A DNA stretch of 64,000 nt from Proteocatella sp041738345 (GCA_041738345.1 JBGSPX010000009.1:35360-99359); one strand, 5' to 3'. Numbered from the stretch's first letter, positions 9,531 through 18,739 are shown. Notes: generated from the sequence alone by a model not told the origin. Numbers and translations: made by a program.

Positions 9531-10589
9531 ATGGATAGGATTATACGGATAGGTCTTATAGGGTATGGAACCTCAGGAAGAGTTTTTCATGCACCTATAA
9601 TAGATTCTGTGAAAGGGCTTGAGCTTTATAAGGTATGTGTAAATAATGAAGAGAATATAAGATTACTTAAAGATAATTTTAAAAATGCAATTGTAGTTTC
9701 GGAACCAGATGATATAATTTTTGATGATACTGTAGAACTTGTTATTATAGCAGTTCCAAATGTAGCTCATTATAGTTTAGCCAAACGTGCACTTGAAAAT
9801 GGTAAACATGTAATAATTGAAAAACCTTTCACGATAGATACTTTTGAGGCTGAAGAACTTATTGAGCTGTCAGAACGTAAACAAAAAATATTAACGGTGT
9901 ATCATAATAGGAGATGGGATAGTGATTTTAGAACGGTTAAAAAAGTAATTAATAGTGGACTTTTAGGAGACGTTGTAGAATATGAAGCTCATTTTGATAG
10001 GTTTAGAGATACCTTAAAAGCTAATTCTTGGAAAGAAATAAATGGACCGGGTACAGGCGTTCTATATGATTTAGGAGTGCACCTCATAGATCAAGCACTA
10101 TATCTTTTTGGAGAGCCTCAGGCGGTCTTTGCTGATTTAAGAGCTCAACGAAAAGTTTCAGATATTATAGATAATTTTGAGCTTATTTTAACTTATGATA
10201 AGCTTAAAGTGACTTTGAAATCAGGAATGCTTGTAAGAGAACTTGGACCCAAATTTATAGTTACAGGGACAACTGGGTCTTTTGTAAAATATGGCATGGA
10301 TGTTCAAGAAGAGGCTTTGAAAAATGGAGCTATTCCTAAACATATTGAAGCGTGGGGAATAGAGCCTAAAGCTATTTGGGGTAATATATATACAACTGTA
10401 AATGGAGTTAATATAGCTGGAAAACTAGAAAGTGAAAAGGGCGATTATAGACTGTTCTATAAAAATATATATAGAGCTATTTCACAAGGAGAAACTTTAG
10501 AAATCACTTCTTTGGAAGCGAAAAACACAATAAAGGTTATAGAGCTTTGCCAAAAAAGTGACCTAGAGAAAAAATGGATTAAATTTTAA
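9531..10589 (+). CDS. Gfo/Idh/MocA family NAD(P)-dependent oxidoreductase
   Basis: A 352-residue dehydrogenase with an N-terminal Rossmann fold (IRIGLIGYGTSGRVFHAP), then VIIAVPNVAHY and the family signature GKHVIIEKPFT near residues 90-100. The catalytic-domain segment DLGVHLIDQALYLFG follows. The HNRRWDSDF and GVHLIDQ stretches resemble the YdgJ/YvaA subgroup, which oxidises inositol- or sugar-like substrates. The start is the ATG behind GTAGGAGGGA. No sugar transport or kinase genes are nearby, so the substrate stays unknown. No terminator is evident before the next gene. Confidence 0.85.
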   Translation: MDRIIRIGLIGYGTSGRVFHAPIIDSVKGLELYKVCVNNEENIRLLKDNFKNAIVVSEPDDIIFDDTVELVIIAVPNVAHYSLAKRALENGKHVIIEKPFTIDTFEAEELIELSERKQKILTVYHNRRWDSDFRTVKKVINSGLLGDVVEYEAHFDRFRDTLKANSWKEINGPGTGVLYDLGVHLIDQALYLFGEPQAVFADLRAQRKVSDIIDNFELILTYDKLKVTLKSGMLVRELGPKFIVTGTTGSFVKYGMDVQEEALKNGAIPKHIEAWGIEPKAIWGNIYTTVNGVNIAGKLESEKGDYRLFYKNIYRAISQGETLEITSLEAKNTIKVIELCQKSDLEKKWIKF

Positions 10590-10671
10590 ATGAATATTGA
10601 TTTACTGAGTTAGAAAAAATAGTTTTTTGGGTATATATAATATAAGAATATTATAGTTTGGTGGTGATTCT

Positions 10672-11268
10672 ATGTTTATTAATACAAGATATTCTACTAT
10701 ATATGCTATTCAAAAAGATCAGAGAATAAGAGCTATAAGTGAACGTGAAAGTGATGAGCGAAGTAGATGGAGTTTTAGCGCGGAATTTGAAAATTCTTCA
10801 GAAAAGTCCAAAATGGACTATAATGAGTCCCAAAAAGAGATTGTGGGAAAAGATGCAAAAACTGTAATTGAAAATATAAAATTCTTATCTGATGGAAAAC
10901 CTTCGAGAATAGCTTCAACGGTAAGAGAACTTTATGAAGCAGATAGCATGCGATATGCTATGGAGTCAACTAATTTTATGGATTTGTCAGATAAAATAAA
11001 AGAATGGTTAGAAGTGGATACAGATGATGAAAATGTAGAGTCGTCTGAAACTGCAAAAAAAACTGAACAATCTAGTGGTCAAGGAGACGTGTATGTCGAA
11101 GAAGATTTTGCCAATAGTAAAGCGTATAGGGAAACAGTAGAAGAAAAAGTTTTAGAAGATACGGTCTTAAAACTTAAACCACAGGAGGATAATGAACTTC
11201 CTAAGGATTTATTTCTAGCAGAAATGGAGAAAGAACGATATGGTTTTAATTTTAGAAAAATAAGCTAG
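10672..11268 (+). CDS. hypothetical acidic protein
   Basis: I do not recognise this 198-residue protein. It is hydrophilic, without signal peptide or membrane helix. A basic N-terminal third (TRYSTIYAIQKDQRIRAISE) is followed by a region with many serines and acidic residues and a low-complexity linker around residues 120-150 (DTDDENVESSETAKKTEQSS). The C-terminus has a helical, charged tail. The start ATG follows GGTGGTGATTCT. It has its own terminator, whose left arm includes the stop codon, so it appears to be a single-gene unit. Codon use looks like its neighbours. Confidence 0.6.
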   Translation: MFINTRYSTIYAIQKDQRIRAISERESDERSRWSFSAEFENSSEKSKMDYNESQKEIVGKDAKTVIENIKFLSDGKPSRIASTVRELYEADSMRYAMESTNFMDLSDKIKEWLEVDTDDENVESSETAKKTEQSSGQGDVYVEEDFANSKAYRETVEEKVLEDTVLKLKPQEDNELPKDLFLAEMEKERYGFNFRKIS

Positions 11269-11299
11269 GGAATTGAAATTTCAGTTCTCTAGTTTTTTT
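11265..11299 (+). terminator. rho-independent terminator after the 10672 gene
   Basis: CTAGGGAATTGAAA (from 11265, including the stop codon) pairs with TTTCAGTTCTCTAG with G-U wobbles. A run of seven Ts follows at 11293-11299. Confidence 0.8.
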
Positions 11300-11367
11300 G
11301 TGCTGTTTATAAGATTAGGGCAAGGGGTAAAAAATACTAAAGACTGAAAAAAAGGGGTGTTTATAAT

Positions 11368-13845
11368 TTGGAAGATTGTATATTTCAAAAAAGTGAAGAT
11401 AGATTAAGACAAATAGTTGATAATATGGGAGAGGTTTTTTGGCTTAGAAATATAAATGAACATAAGATACTTTATATAAATCCAGGATTTGAAAAAATAT
11501 GGGGAATTTCCCCTCAAACATTATATCAAACTCCGGATGCTTTTTTTGAGCCAATACATTCAGCGGATAGGGATAAGGTCCACTATGCATATAAGTCACT
11601 AGCTGAAGTTGGGTATTTTGATATTGAATATAGGATAAGAAACAAAAATAATGAACTTAGATGGATTCACGATAGAGCTTTTCCTATAATGGATGAAAAT
11701 GGACAAATTATAAAGGCAACTGGTATGGCACTTGATATAACTAAACAAAAAGAATTTGAATTTACGCTTGAAGTACTTATTGATATGGCAAAAACTTTTA
11801 TTAATATTCCCATAGAAGCTTTATCTAATGAAGTAAATAAAGCACTAGAACTTATGGGACGTTTTGTAAATTCAGATAGAGTATATATGTTTGACTATGA
11901 TTTTTCATTAGGTATATGCAAAAATACTTTTGAGTGGTGTGCAGATAATATATCACCAGAGATTAACAATCTTCAAGAAGTGCCTCTTGAACTTATTCCA
12001 GAATGGGTAGATTCTCATCAATTAGGAAAAGAAATGTGCATAGAGGATGTGTTTGCTATGCCAGAAGATAATGGAATAAGACAAATTTTAGAACCACAGG
12101 GGGTACAAAGTATATTAACACTGCCTTTAATTGAAAATCAAAATTTATGGGGCTTTGTGGGATTTGACTCTGTAAAATTAAAACATAATTATTCTAAAAA
12201 AGAAAGAAATATTTTAAGTGTATTTTGCGAGCTGCTTGTAAATGTAAGGTCGAGGATAAATACTTTAGAAGAAATATCAAAAGCAAAAAAAATAGCAGAA
12301 GAAGCAAGTAAATCTAAATCTCTATTTTTAGCAAATATGAGCCATGAAATAAGAACTCCTTTAAATGGAGTTATAGGATTTACAGATCTTTTAATTAACA
12401 CCGAATTAAATCAAGTTCAACGTCAATATACAAAAGACATAAATATTTCTGCAAAGGTGCTTTTAAATACCATAAACGATATACTTGATTTTTCAAAAAT
12501 AGAAGCAGGTAAATTAGAGATAGAATATATTGAAAATGATATAATGGATATTATTTATGAATCCATGGATATAGTTAAATATGATGCTAATCAAAAAGAT
12601 GTAGAACTGGTACTTGATATATCAATGTATGCGCCTAGGATAGTAAAGGTGGATTCTAAAAGGTTAAAACAGATTTTGATAAATCTATTAGGAAATGCTG
12701 TGAAATTTACGAGTAGTGGATATGTTAAGCTCAGCATGGAATATACAAATATCAATGAAAATTTAGGTAAATTCAGTTTTTCTGTTAAAGATACTGGCAT
12801 AGGGATATCTGAAGAAGATAGTTCCAAACTTTTTAAAGCATTTTCTCAAGCAGATAGCTCTACGACTCGTAAATATGGTGGTACGGGACTAGGACTTATA
12901 ATTTCAGATATGATTGCTAAGAAGATGGGCGGGAAAATATATCTTGAAAGTATAAGGGGAGAAGGCAGTGAATTTTATTTTAGCATAGAACTTGAACATG
13001 AAAATTTTATTGATATTAATTCACAGGCGATTACAAGTCGTAAAGCAGTTATAATTGATGATAATTTGGAATCAGCAATCGCAATTCAAAAAATACTAAA
13101 ATATGGAGGGCTTGAAAGTAGGGTATTTGAAAATGGGATAAGTGCACTCAAAGAAATTCAAGAAGGCGACTATCAACTTATTGTAGTGGATAAAAACCTA
13201 CCGTATATGGATGGCATGCAGATAGCTAGATATATAAGAAAGGAACTCTCACAGGCTAAATCCAAAACATCCATTTTAGTTTTAGGGAAGAATTTAGAAG
13301 ATAGAGATGAAGCGTTTGATGCATTGGAATTGGAATTTATATCTAAACCAGTTAAGTTTGATGAATTAATAATTTTATTGAGACATCTAGGGCTATATGA
13401 TAGTTCAAAAAATAATGCCATTAGGCCTATGGGGGCTAAAAAAGATATAAAGCTAAATGAGTCAAGTATAGGGATACTCATAGCAGAGGATGTAATTACA
13501 AATAGGACGCTAGTAAAGTCTATAATTGATACGTATTTTCCATTTGTTAGTATATATGAAGCTTCTGATGGTCAGGAAGCTTTGGAAATGCTACAAAAAT
13601 ACGGAATGAAGCATATAAATTTAATACTGATGGATATTCAAATGCCTAATATGGATGGCTTTGAAGCTACCAAAAAGATACGAGAAACTTATAAAGAAAA
13701 TAGAGTTCCAATAGTAGCACTTACGGCAGGCGTTTTGAGGGAGGACAAGGATAAAGCTTTTTCTGTAGGAATTGATGATTTTTTAAGTAAACCGTTAGAG
13801 GTTAAACGGCTTGTAGATACAATAAGTAAATATTTAAATCAATAA
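11368..13845 (+). CDS. cytoplasmic hybrid sensor histidine kinase: PAS-GAF-HisKA-HATPase-REC-REC
   Basis: An 825-residue signalling kinase without signal peptide or membrane helices, so it senses a cytoplasmic cue. Domains in order: PAS with PAC (about 8-130, VFWLRNINEHKILYINPGFE), a GAF-like domain (about 135-300), and a HisKA domain with the phospho-acceptor His in ANMSHEIRTPLNG (near 325). The HATPase_c domain has an N-box ILINLLGNAVKFT and G-boxes DTGIGI and GTGLGL. Two receiver domains follow, with DKNLPYMDG near 605 and LMDIQMPNMDG near 754. Both receivers keep an acidic pair, an Asp and a Lys. No HPt domain or separate output regulator lies beside it. The start is a TTG at 11368 behind AAAGGGGTG. 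Confidence 0.92.
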   Translation: MEDCIFQKSEDRLRQIVDNMGEVFWLRNINEHKILYINPGFEKIWGISPQTLYQTPDAFFEPIHSADRDKVHYAYKSLAEVGYFDIEYRIRNKNNELRWIHDRAFPIMDENGQIIKATGMALDITKQKEFEFTLEVLIDMAKTFINIPIEALSNEVNKALELMGRFVNSDRVYMFDYDFSLGICKNTFEWCADNISPEINNLQEVPLELIPEWVDSHQLGKEMCIEDVFAMPEDNGIRQILEPQGVQSILTLPLIENQNLWGFVGFDSVKLKHNYSKKERNILSVFCELLVNVRSRINTLEEISKAKKIAEEASKSKSLFLANMSHEIRTPLNGVIGFTDLLINTELNQVQRQYTKDINISAKVLLNTINDILDFSKIEAGKLEIEYIENDIMDIIYESMDIVKYDANQKDVELVLDISMYAPRIVKVDSKRLKQILINLLGNAVKFTSSGYVKLSMEYTNINENLGKFSFSVKDTGIGISEEDSSKLFKAFSQADSSTTRKYGGTGLGLIISDMIAKKMGGKIYLESIRGEGSEFYFSIELEHENFIDINSQAITSRKAVIIDDNLESAIAIQKILKYGGLESRVFENGISALKEIQEGDYQLIVVDKNLPYMDGMQIARYIRKELSQAKSKTSILVLGKNLEDRDEAFDALELEFISKPVKFDELIILLRHLGLYDSSKNNAIRPMGAKKDIKLNESSIGILIAEDVITNRTLVKSIIDTYFPFVSIYEASDGQEALEMLQKYGMKHINLILMDIQMPNMDGFEATKKIRETYKENRVPIVALTAGVLREDKDKAFSVGIDDFLSKPLEVKRLVDTISKYLNQ

Positions 13846-13866
13846 TTTGTTATGCTACTTCTTGAG

Positions 13867-13895
13867 TTGATAGGAAAGTCTATTTGTGTTAAACT
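13867..13895 (+). promoter_or_regulatory. possible promoter of the metal-chelate ABC importer
   Basis: TTGATA at 13867-13872 and TAAACT at 13890-13895 are 17 bases apart, about 55 bases before the lipoprotein gene. No convincing Fur box or cobalamin riboswitch fits in this 103-base gap. Confidence 0.35.
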
Positions 13896-13948
13896 AATAA
13901 AAGCGTTAAAAAAACGACATTAAATATTGACAAGAAAGAAGGAGTATT

Positions 13949-14965
13949 ATGAAACGATTAAAGGCAATATGTATGATAGCTATACTATCGCTAACTATGA
14001 TTACAGGATGCACAAGTAAGCCAACTGAAACGCAAACGGATCAGAATCAAAGCATTTCGCTAGAGCAACCGCTTACGTTAGATTTTGTGCAAACGAGCAG
14101 ACATGATGATAGCGTAAATAAATTTTCTATGACTTATGATAAAAAACCTCAAAATTCGCTTGCAATAACAAATGCAATGATAGAGATGATGCTTTCATTA
14201 GGGCTTGAAAATGAAATGGCAGGAACCGCATATGCAGAAAATAATGTATTGGAATCACTACAAGCTTCATATGATAAGGTACCCGTTATGAGTGAAACCT
14301 ATCCATCAAAGGAAGAAATTCTAGCAAATAATGTAGATTTTATAATTGGCTGGGGTGGCGATTTTAATGATAAGGGTGTAGGGAGCCTTGAATGGCTAAA
14401 TGAAAAAGGGATAAAAATCTATATTCCAAGATCAGTGGAAGCAGATGCAACTGTAGATAGTATATATGAAGATTTTAATAACTTAGGGAAAATATTTGGA
14501 GTTTCAGATAAAGCAGAGCAAGTAAATGCAAATATAAAACAAAAGCTTGAGGAAGTATCTCAAAAAACAGCACAGGTAGATAAAAAGGTAAAGGTTATGG
14601 GTTATGACTCAGCGAGTAATGGTGCAGTTGTAATTGGTAAAGGGATAAACAATGAGATAATAAATTTAGCGCAGGGCGAAAATATATTTTCAGACCAAGA
14701 AAAGGCCTATCCAGAAGTTTCTTGGGAGGAAATTGTTAAAAGAAATCCAGAGGCTATAATTGTACTAGAGTACTCAGTAAATACAGGCGGACTTACATTT
14801 GAAGAAAAAGTAAAAGAGCTAAAGGAAAACTCAGCCCTTAAAAACGTAACCGCAATAAAGAATAATAACTTTATAAAGTTAGATTTAGCTGAACTTTATC
14901 CTGGAGAAAGAACGCCACTTACGGTAGAAAAGCTTGCGAAAAGTTTTTATCCAGAAAAATTTTAG
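13949..14965 (+). CDS. ABC transporter substrate-binding lipoprotein (iron-siderophore/cobalamin type)
   Basis: A 338-residue lipoprotein with a basic N-terminus, a hydrophobic segment and the lipobox MITGC, so Cys21 is acylated and the protein is tethered outside the membrane. The mature part has the two-lobed periplasmic-binding fold of the BtuF/FepB class (PEEILANNVDFIIGWGGDF, then PEVSWEEIVKRNPEAIIVLEY). It delivers ferric-siderophore, haem, cobalamin or a similar chelate to the permease encoded 13 bases downstream. The start is the ATG behind AAGAAGGAG. Substrate identity cannot be set by motif alone. Confidence 0.88.
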   Translation: MKRLKAICMIAILSLTMITGCTSKPTETQTDQNQSISLEQPLTLDFVQTSRHDDSVNKFSMTYDKKPQNSLAITNAMIEMMLSLGLENEMAGTAYAENNVLESLQASYDKVPVMSETYPSKEEILANNVDFIIGWGGDFNDKGVGSLEWLNEKGIKIYIPRSVEADATVDSIYEDFNNLGKIFGVSDKAEQVNANIKQKLEEVSQKTAQVDKKVKVMGYDSASNGAVVIGKGINNEIINLAQGENIFSDQEKAYPEVSWEEIVKRNPEAIIVLEYSVNTGGLTFEEKVKELKENSALKNVTAIKNNNFIKLDLAELYPGERTPLTVEKLAKSFYPEKF

Positions 14966-14977
14966 TAGGGGATTATT

Positions 14978-16036
14978 ATGCTTAATATCATAAAAAAACA
15001 AAGCCTGCTGTCAAAACTTATAGTTTTGGCAGTAATTCTTTTTTTAGCAGTAATTTTTTCAGTAACACAAGGAAGCGTAAAAATTGACATCGATATAACC
15101 TACAAATCCTTGATAAATAGTATATTGGGGAAGAATTTATTTGAAGTATATTGGGACAGTAGCATAGACAGTATAATATATGAATTAAGGCTTCCTAGAA
15201 TTATATTAGCCTGTATAAGTGGGGCATCTCTTGCCTTAGCAGGAGTGCTTATGCAGAGTCTTACAAGAAACTCTCTTGCAGACCCATATATATTAGGAAT
15301 ATCATCAGGGGCATCGGCAGGAGCTACGCTAGCTATTGTATTTGGAGGTTTTTCTTTTTTAGGTTCGAATATGACGGTTGTAATAGGGGCATTTTTTGGG
15401 GCAGCGATGAGCTCGTTTTTAGTATTTTTCCTATCAGATGTATCGAAAAGCTTTTCTAAAACTAAGCTTGTTTTAACTGGAATAGCAGTATCTTCTATAT
15501 TTGGAGCGCTTACGACGCTTGTGGTGACATATGCAAAAAATGACAGTCTAGTTAAATCTGCCATTTTTTGGGTAGCAGGAAGTCTTTCAGGGGCAAATTA
15601 TGCTCAAATAAAAGTCGCATTAAGCATAATGTTTATCTGCACGCTGATAATTATTTATATTGGAAGAGATTTAGATTTATTTATACTTGGAGAAAATATA
15701 GCAAGAAATATGGGAATACACATAGAAAGAACTGTAGGGATAGTTTTTGTAATTGCGACGATATTAACGGGAACGATTGTTTCTTTTATAGGAGTAGTGG
15801 GTTTTGTGGGGCTTTTGGTACCACATATAGCAAGACAGTTTGTGGGATCTTCCCATAGGAAGGTTATACCTGTAAGTATGCTTATAGGCGCAATTTTAAT
15901 GGTATTTACAGATACTTTAGGAAGAACGCTCATATCTCCACAGGAAATTCCATTAGGAGTTATAACTGCGCTTATTGGAGGGCCTTTTTTCTTATTCTTA
16001 CTAAAGCAGAGCTCATATAATTTTGGAGGAAAATAA
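14978..16036 (+). CDS. FecCD/BtuC-family ABC permease
   Basis: A 352-residue membrane protein with about ten hydrophobic helices. Family marks are LRLPRIILACISGASLALAG, MQSLTRNSLADPYILGISSGA (residues about 90-125), and the late VGFVGLLVPHIARQFVG coupling-helix region. It forms the homodimeric channel of a siderophore/haem/cobalamin importer. It begins 13 bases after the lipoprotein gene and its stop directly abuts the ATPase ATG, so the three genes form one operon. Confidence 0.93.
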   Translation: MLNIIKKQSLLSKLIVLAVILFLAVIFSVTQGSVKIDIDITYKSLINSILGKNLFEVYWDSSIDSIIYELRLPRIILACISGASLALAGVLMQSLTRNSLADPYILGISSGASAGATLAIVFGGFSFLGSNMTVVIGAFFGAAMSSFLVFFLSDVSKSFSKTKLVLTGIAVSSIFGALTTLVVTYAKNDSLVKSAIFWVAGSLSGANYAQIKVALSIMFICTLIIIYIGRDLDLFILGENIARNMGIHIERTVGIVFVIATILTGTIVSFIGVVGFVGLLVPHIARQFVGSSHRKVIPVSMLIGAILMVFTDTLGRTLISPQEIPLGVITALIGGPFFLFLLKQSSYNFGGK

Positions 16037-16804
16037 ATGCTAGAAATTAAAAATGTGAATTGCAGTATAGGAAACTGTGACATAGTAAAAGGAGTGAACC
16101 TTAAAGCGCATAAGGGTCAATTTATAGCACTTATAGGGCCAAATGGATGTGGGAAAACGACCCTTTTAAAAACTATATATAGAGAGTTGAAACCTAAGTC
16201 AGGAGTTATTTATATAAGGGGAGAAGAAATCTCAGGGATTTCAAATAAAGAATTATCAGGACTTTTGGCGAGTGTAGCGCAGGAACATAATGTAGAATTT
16301 GACTTTACGGTCAAAGAAATTATAAATATGGGGCGATATTCTAAATTAGGTAGATTTGCGTTTTTGGGAGAAGAAGATGAACGGCTTGTAAGAAATGCTT
16401 TAGAAAAAGTGGGACTTATAGGTATGGAGGAGCGAAACTTTTTGAGTCTTTCGGGAGGAGAAAAACAAAGAGTTATGATTGCGCTGGCGCTGGCGCAGAA
16501 TCCGGAAATTATAGTATTAGATGAGCCAACAAACCATTTGGACATAAAATATCAGTTAGAAATAATTCATATGCTTAGACATCTAGATATAACGGTAGTT
16601 ACTACACTTCATGATATGAATATTGTAGGGACATACTCGGATTATATATATGCTATGAAAAACGGAAAGATAGTTGCAGAAGGTGCGGTTGAAGACGTTT
16701 TTACAGAAGCTTTTTTTGATAAGGTATTTGAAATAGAGGCTTATGTATATAAAAATCCTAAAAATGGAAAAATTAATATAAGCTATTTGCACTGCTGTAA
16801 ATAA
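16037..16804 (+). CDS. ABC transporter ATP-binding protein (FepC/BtuD type)
   Basis: A 255-residue ATPase that powers the preceding FecCD-type permease. It shows Walker A (GPNGCGKTT), a Q-loop region (LASVAQEHNVEF), the signature LSGGEKQR, Walker B with DEPTNHLD, and the H-loop LHDMN. All catalytic residues are present. The ATG follows the permease stop without a gap, with GGAGGAAAA inside the permease end as ribosome binding site. The C-terminus ends in a cysteine-containing tail (YLHCCK). Confidence 0.93.
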   Translation: MLEIKNVNCSIGNCDIVKGVNLKAHKGQFIALIGPNGCGKTTLLKTIYRELKPKSGVIYIRGEEISGISNKELSGLLASVAQEHNVEFDFTVKEIINMGRYSKLGRFAFLGEEDERLVRNALEKVGLIGMEERNFLSLSGGEKQRVMIALALAQNPEIIVLDEPTNHLDIKYQLEIIHMLRHLDITVVTTLHDMNIVGTYSDYIYAMKNGKIVAEGAVEDVFTEAFFDKVFEIEAYVYKNPKNGKINISYLHCCK

Positions 16805-16904
16805 AAAAGTTTATTTTTATAAAATTCAGTTTTTGGGGTATATTAATATATGTTGATATAAAATAAATTTTTTGGTGTAGACTAAATAATTGGGAGGGGA
16901 GTTT

Positions 16905-17405
16905 ATGCAAATTTGTTGCACAAAAAAACTTACGGCAGTTTCAGGGGTGGAAGTAGATAAGTATTGTAGCGAGCAAGATGATTTTTTTATATGGAGTGCC
17001 AATATAGTAAGTGTGGATTTTCAAAAACTTTTGGTAGCAGTTAATGATAGGACTCATTTTGGATTTGTAAAATATGGAATTGAGATTGAGGATTTTAAAA
17101 ATTTAGAGCAGTATATAAAATCTGGAATAAGAAAATCCTTTGAAGCAGAGAATATAGAGCCTGAGCTTATTGAGAAATATTTTAAAAATGCAGGAACTAT
17201 AAAATTTTCTTGGACAAAAGGGCCAGTACATGTATCAAGACTCAATAGAGTGGTACTAAAAGCAGAGTCTTTCGCAAAACATTTGGATAGAGAAAGTATA
17301 TACCAACCTAAAGTTACTAAGCTTATAAATGGTCATTTCGATACATATGGTGAAACGGAAATACCATATCAGAATCTACTTAAAGCGTTTGAGAATTTAA
17401 AATAA
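16905..17405 (+). CDS. DUF6933-like hypothetical protein
   Basis: A 166-residue soluble protein. The pattern of an N-terminal TKKL segment, a middle FFIWSANIVSVDFQKLLVAVND strand pair, and an RLNRVVLKAESFAKHL motif resembles the DUF6933 family, by memory rather than search. That family has no assigned function. An upstream in-frame TTG (16890) overlaps the GGGAGGGG site, so the ATG at 16905 is the start. It follows the ABC importer by 100 bases without a terminator in between, so read-through is possible. A strong terminator follows. Confidence 0.65.
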   Translation: MQICCTKKLTAVSGVEVDKYCSEQDDFFIWSANIVSVDFQKLLVAVNDRTHFGFVKYGIEIEDFKNLEQYIKSGIRKSFEAENIEPELIEKYFKNAGTIKFSWTKGPVHVSRLNRVVLKAESFAKHLDRESIYQPKVTKLINGHFDTYGETEIPYQNLLKAFENLK

Positions 17406-17409
17406 GAAT

Positions 17410-17464
17410 AAAAAACAAAAACTTTTGGATTTTTTTACAGAAAATTCGAAAGTTTTTGTTTTTT
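17410..17464 (+). terminator. rho-independent terminator with 18-bp AT-rich stem
   Basis: Positions 17410-17427 (AAAAAACAAAAACTTTTG...) pair with 17447-17464 (CGAAAGTTTTTGTTTTTT). The right arm ends in a T-run. The stem separates the DUF6933-like gene from the Tad locus and, being A/T symmetric, could work both ways. Confidence 0.75.
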
Positions 17465-17504
17465 ATGGGTAAAAGTAATTAAGGTAAACTTAAAGAGGTG
17501 TTAT

Positions 17505-18149
17505 ATGAGAATAAATTTATATATAATTTTTAGTATTATATTAGGACTTAGTATTCCTAGTATCAGCTTCAAATTAATTGAATATAAGTGTTCAAAGTCA
17601 AATTTAGAAGTGCCAAAAGTATTTTCTAAAGCAATATATATTTATATAAGTTTAATACTAGGTTCTATCGGATTTATTATAGGGGCATTAGACGTGGCGG
17701 TATATGTATATATATTTACGATTATATTAATTGGAATTTCACTTAGTATTTCTCTTATCGATTTAAAGATTAGTATAATACCAAATGAGATGCTCCTTAT
17801 TATATTTTTTGTAGGTATAATATTTAGATTTTTTATAGGTGGATTTAGTGGCATAATAAATTCTTTTATAGGTGCAGGTATAATGGCTATATTTTTTGGA
17901 ATAAGTACGATAATATTTGGAACTTCAAAGCTTGGCGCAGGAGATATAAAGCTTGCAACTGTATCAGGATTCATAGCTTCTTTTGAGTATTTATCCACAC
18001 TACTTTTTATGATGGCACTTTCAATTGGGATTGTATGCACTATTGGATTAATCAGCAAAAAGCTAAAGCGCACAGATATGATTCCTTTTGCCGGATTTAT
18101 AATTTTTGGAATGGATATGGCATTATTACAAGGTCTAATATTGTTATAA
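17505..18149 (+). CDS. A24-family prepilin peptidase of the Tad locus (TadV/CpaA-like)
   Basis: A 214-residue polytopic membrane aspartyl protease that removes the leader from Flp pilins and pseudopilins. The two catalytic aspartates are visible: one in SLIDLKISIIPNEM (about residue 85) and one in the GxGD motif GAGDIKLATVSG (near 146). A short N-terminal hydrophobic segment replaces the zinc/methyltransferase domain of full-length PilD, as expected for the short Tad-type enzymes. The start ATG has an AGAGGTG site. It is the first gene of the pilus cluster and ends 19 bases before the first pilin. Confidence 0.88.
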   Translation: MRINLYIIFSIILGLSIPSISFKLIEYKCSKSNLEVPKVFSKAIYIYISLILGSIGFIIGALDVAVYVYIFTIILIGISLSISLIDLKISIIPNEMLLIIFFVGIIFRFFIGGFSGIINSFIGAGIMAIFFGISTIIFGTSKLGAGDIKLATVSGFIASFEYLSTLLFMMALSIGIVCTIGLISKKLKRTDMIPFAGFIIFGMDMALLQGLILL

Positions 18150-18168
18150 AGATTAGGGGGTGTTTTTA

Positions 18169-18354
18169 TTGATTGAACTTTTTAGGGTTTTAAAAACAAA
18201 TGAGCGAGGGCAGGGAATGGTAGAGTATGGCATAATTGTAGCGCTAGTAGTAGTAATTGCAGTTTCGGTATTTGCTCAAGGAGGAGCACTTGGAACTGCT
18301 ATAACAGGTCTATTTACAAGACTATCTACTTCTGTGGGAGGGGTATCACCTTGA
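18169..18354 (+). CDS. Flp-type pilin, copy 1
   Basis: A 61-residue Flp/Fap pilin of a type IVc (Tad) pilus. The leader ends in ERG, and cleavage at RG/QGMVEYG puts Glu at +5 and Tyr at +6 of the mature pilin, the Flp signature. A 20-residue hydrophobic helix (IIVALVVVIAVSVFA) follows. The start is inferred as TTG 18169: an in-frame GTG at 18160 is part of the AGGGGGTG ribosome binding site, which is correctly spaced for the TTG. It is about 80% identical by eye to the next gene, so a duplication. Confidence 0.88.
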   Translation: MIELFRVLKTNERGQGMVEYGIIVALVVVIAVSVFAQGGALGTAITGLFTRLSTSVGGVSP

Positions 18355-18497
18355 TGGGATGTTAAATTATTGGTATAACTATACTCTAATTCAGTCCATA
18401 ATATTTTTGTAAGTAAACGTTATATGGAATGTTCTGTGGGTATAATATATATATAGTAAAACTTATGAATGATTTGCTTAGGTAGGAGGTGCCTATT

Positions 18498-18683
18498 ATG
18501 AGGATCTTTCTAAATTGGCTCAGAGCAAATGAGCGTGGTCAAGGTATGGTAGAGTATGGAATTATCGTAGCATTAGTAGTAGTAATTGCAGTAGCAGTAT
18601 TCGCACAAGGGGGAACGTTGGGATCTGCTGTAACTGGTTTATTTACAAGACTTGCAACCGCTGTAGGCGCAGCGACTCCTTAA
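18498..18683 (+). CDS. Flp-type pilin, copy 2
   Basis: A second 61-residue Flp pilin with the same RG/QGMVEYGIIVALVVVIAV core, differing mainly in the leader and the C-terminal end. The ATG at 18498 lies seven bases after AGGAGGTG, whose GTG (18489) is in frame but belongs to the site. The 143-base gap from copy 1 contains a TATAAT at 18441 without a good -35, so a separate promoter is possible. A terminator follows directly, which should keep pilin mRNA more abundant than the assembly genes. Confidence 0.88.
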   Translation: MRIFLNWLRANERGQGMVEYGIIVALVVVIAVAVFAQGGTLGSAVTGLFTRLATAVGAATP

Positions 18684-18696
18684 GGAAAGACGAAAC

Positions 18697-18719
18697 GGAC
18701 GGGATTTCCGTCCTTTTTT
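18697..18719 (+). terminator. intra-locus terminator/attenuator between pilin and TadE genes
   Basis: A perfect 6-bp GC-rich stem (GGACGG 18697-18702, CCGTCC 18708-18713, loop GATTT) is followed by six Ts. The next gene is in the same direction 20 bases on with no room for a promoter, so it must act as a partial terminator. Confidence 0.8.
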
Positions 18720-18739
18720 ACATAAAGGAGGTGGGAGCA

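Noticed and set aside
16583..16792. Minus-strand frame opposite the ABC ATPase gene
   Set aside because: Shadow of a conserved ATPase; no start signal and low-complexity peptide.
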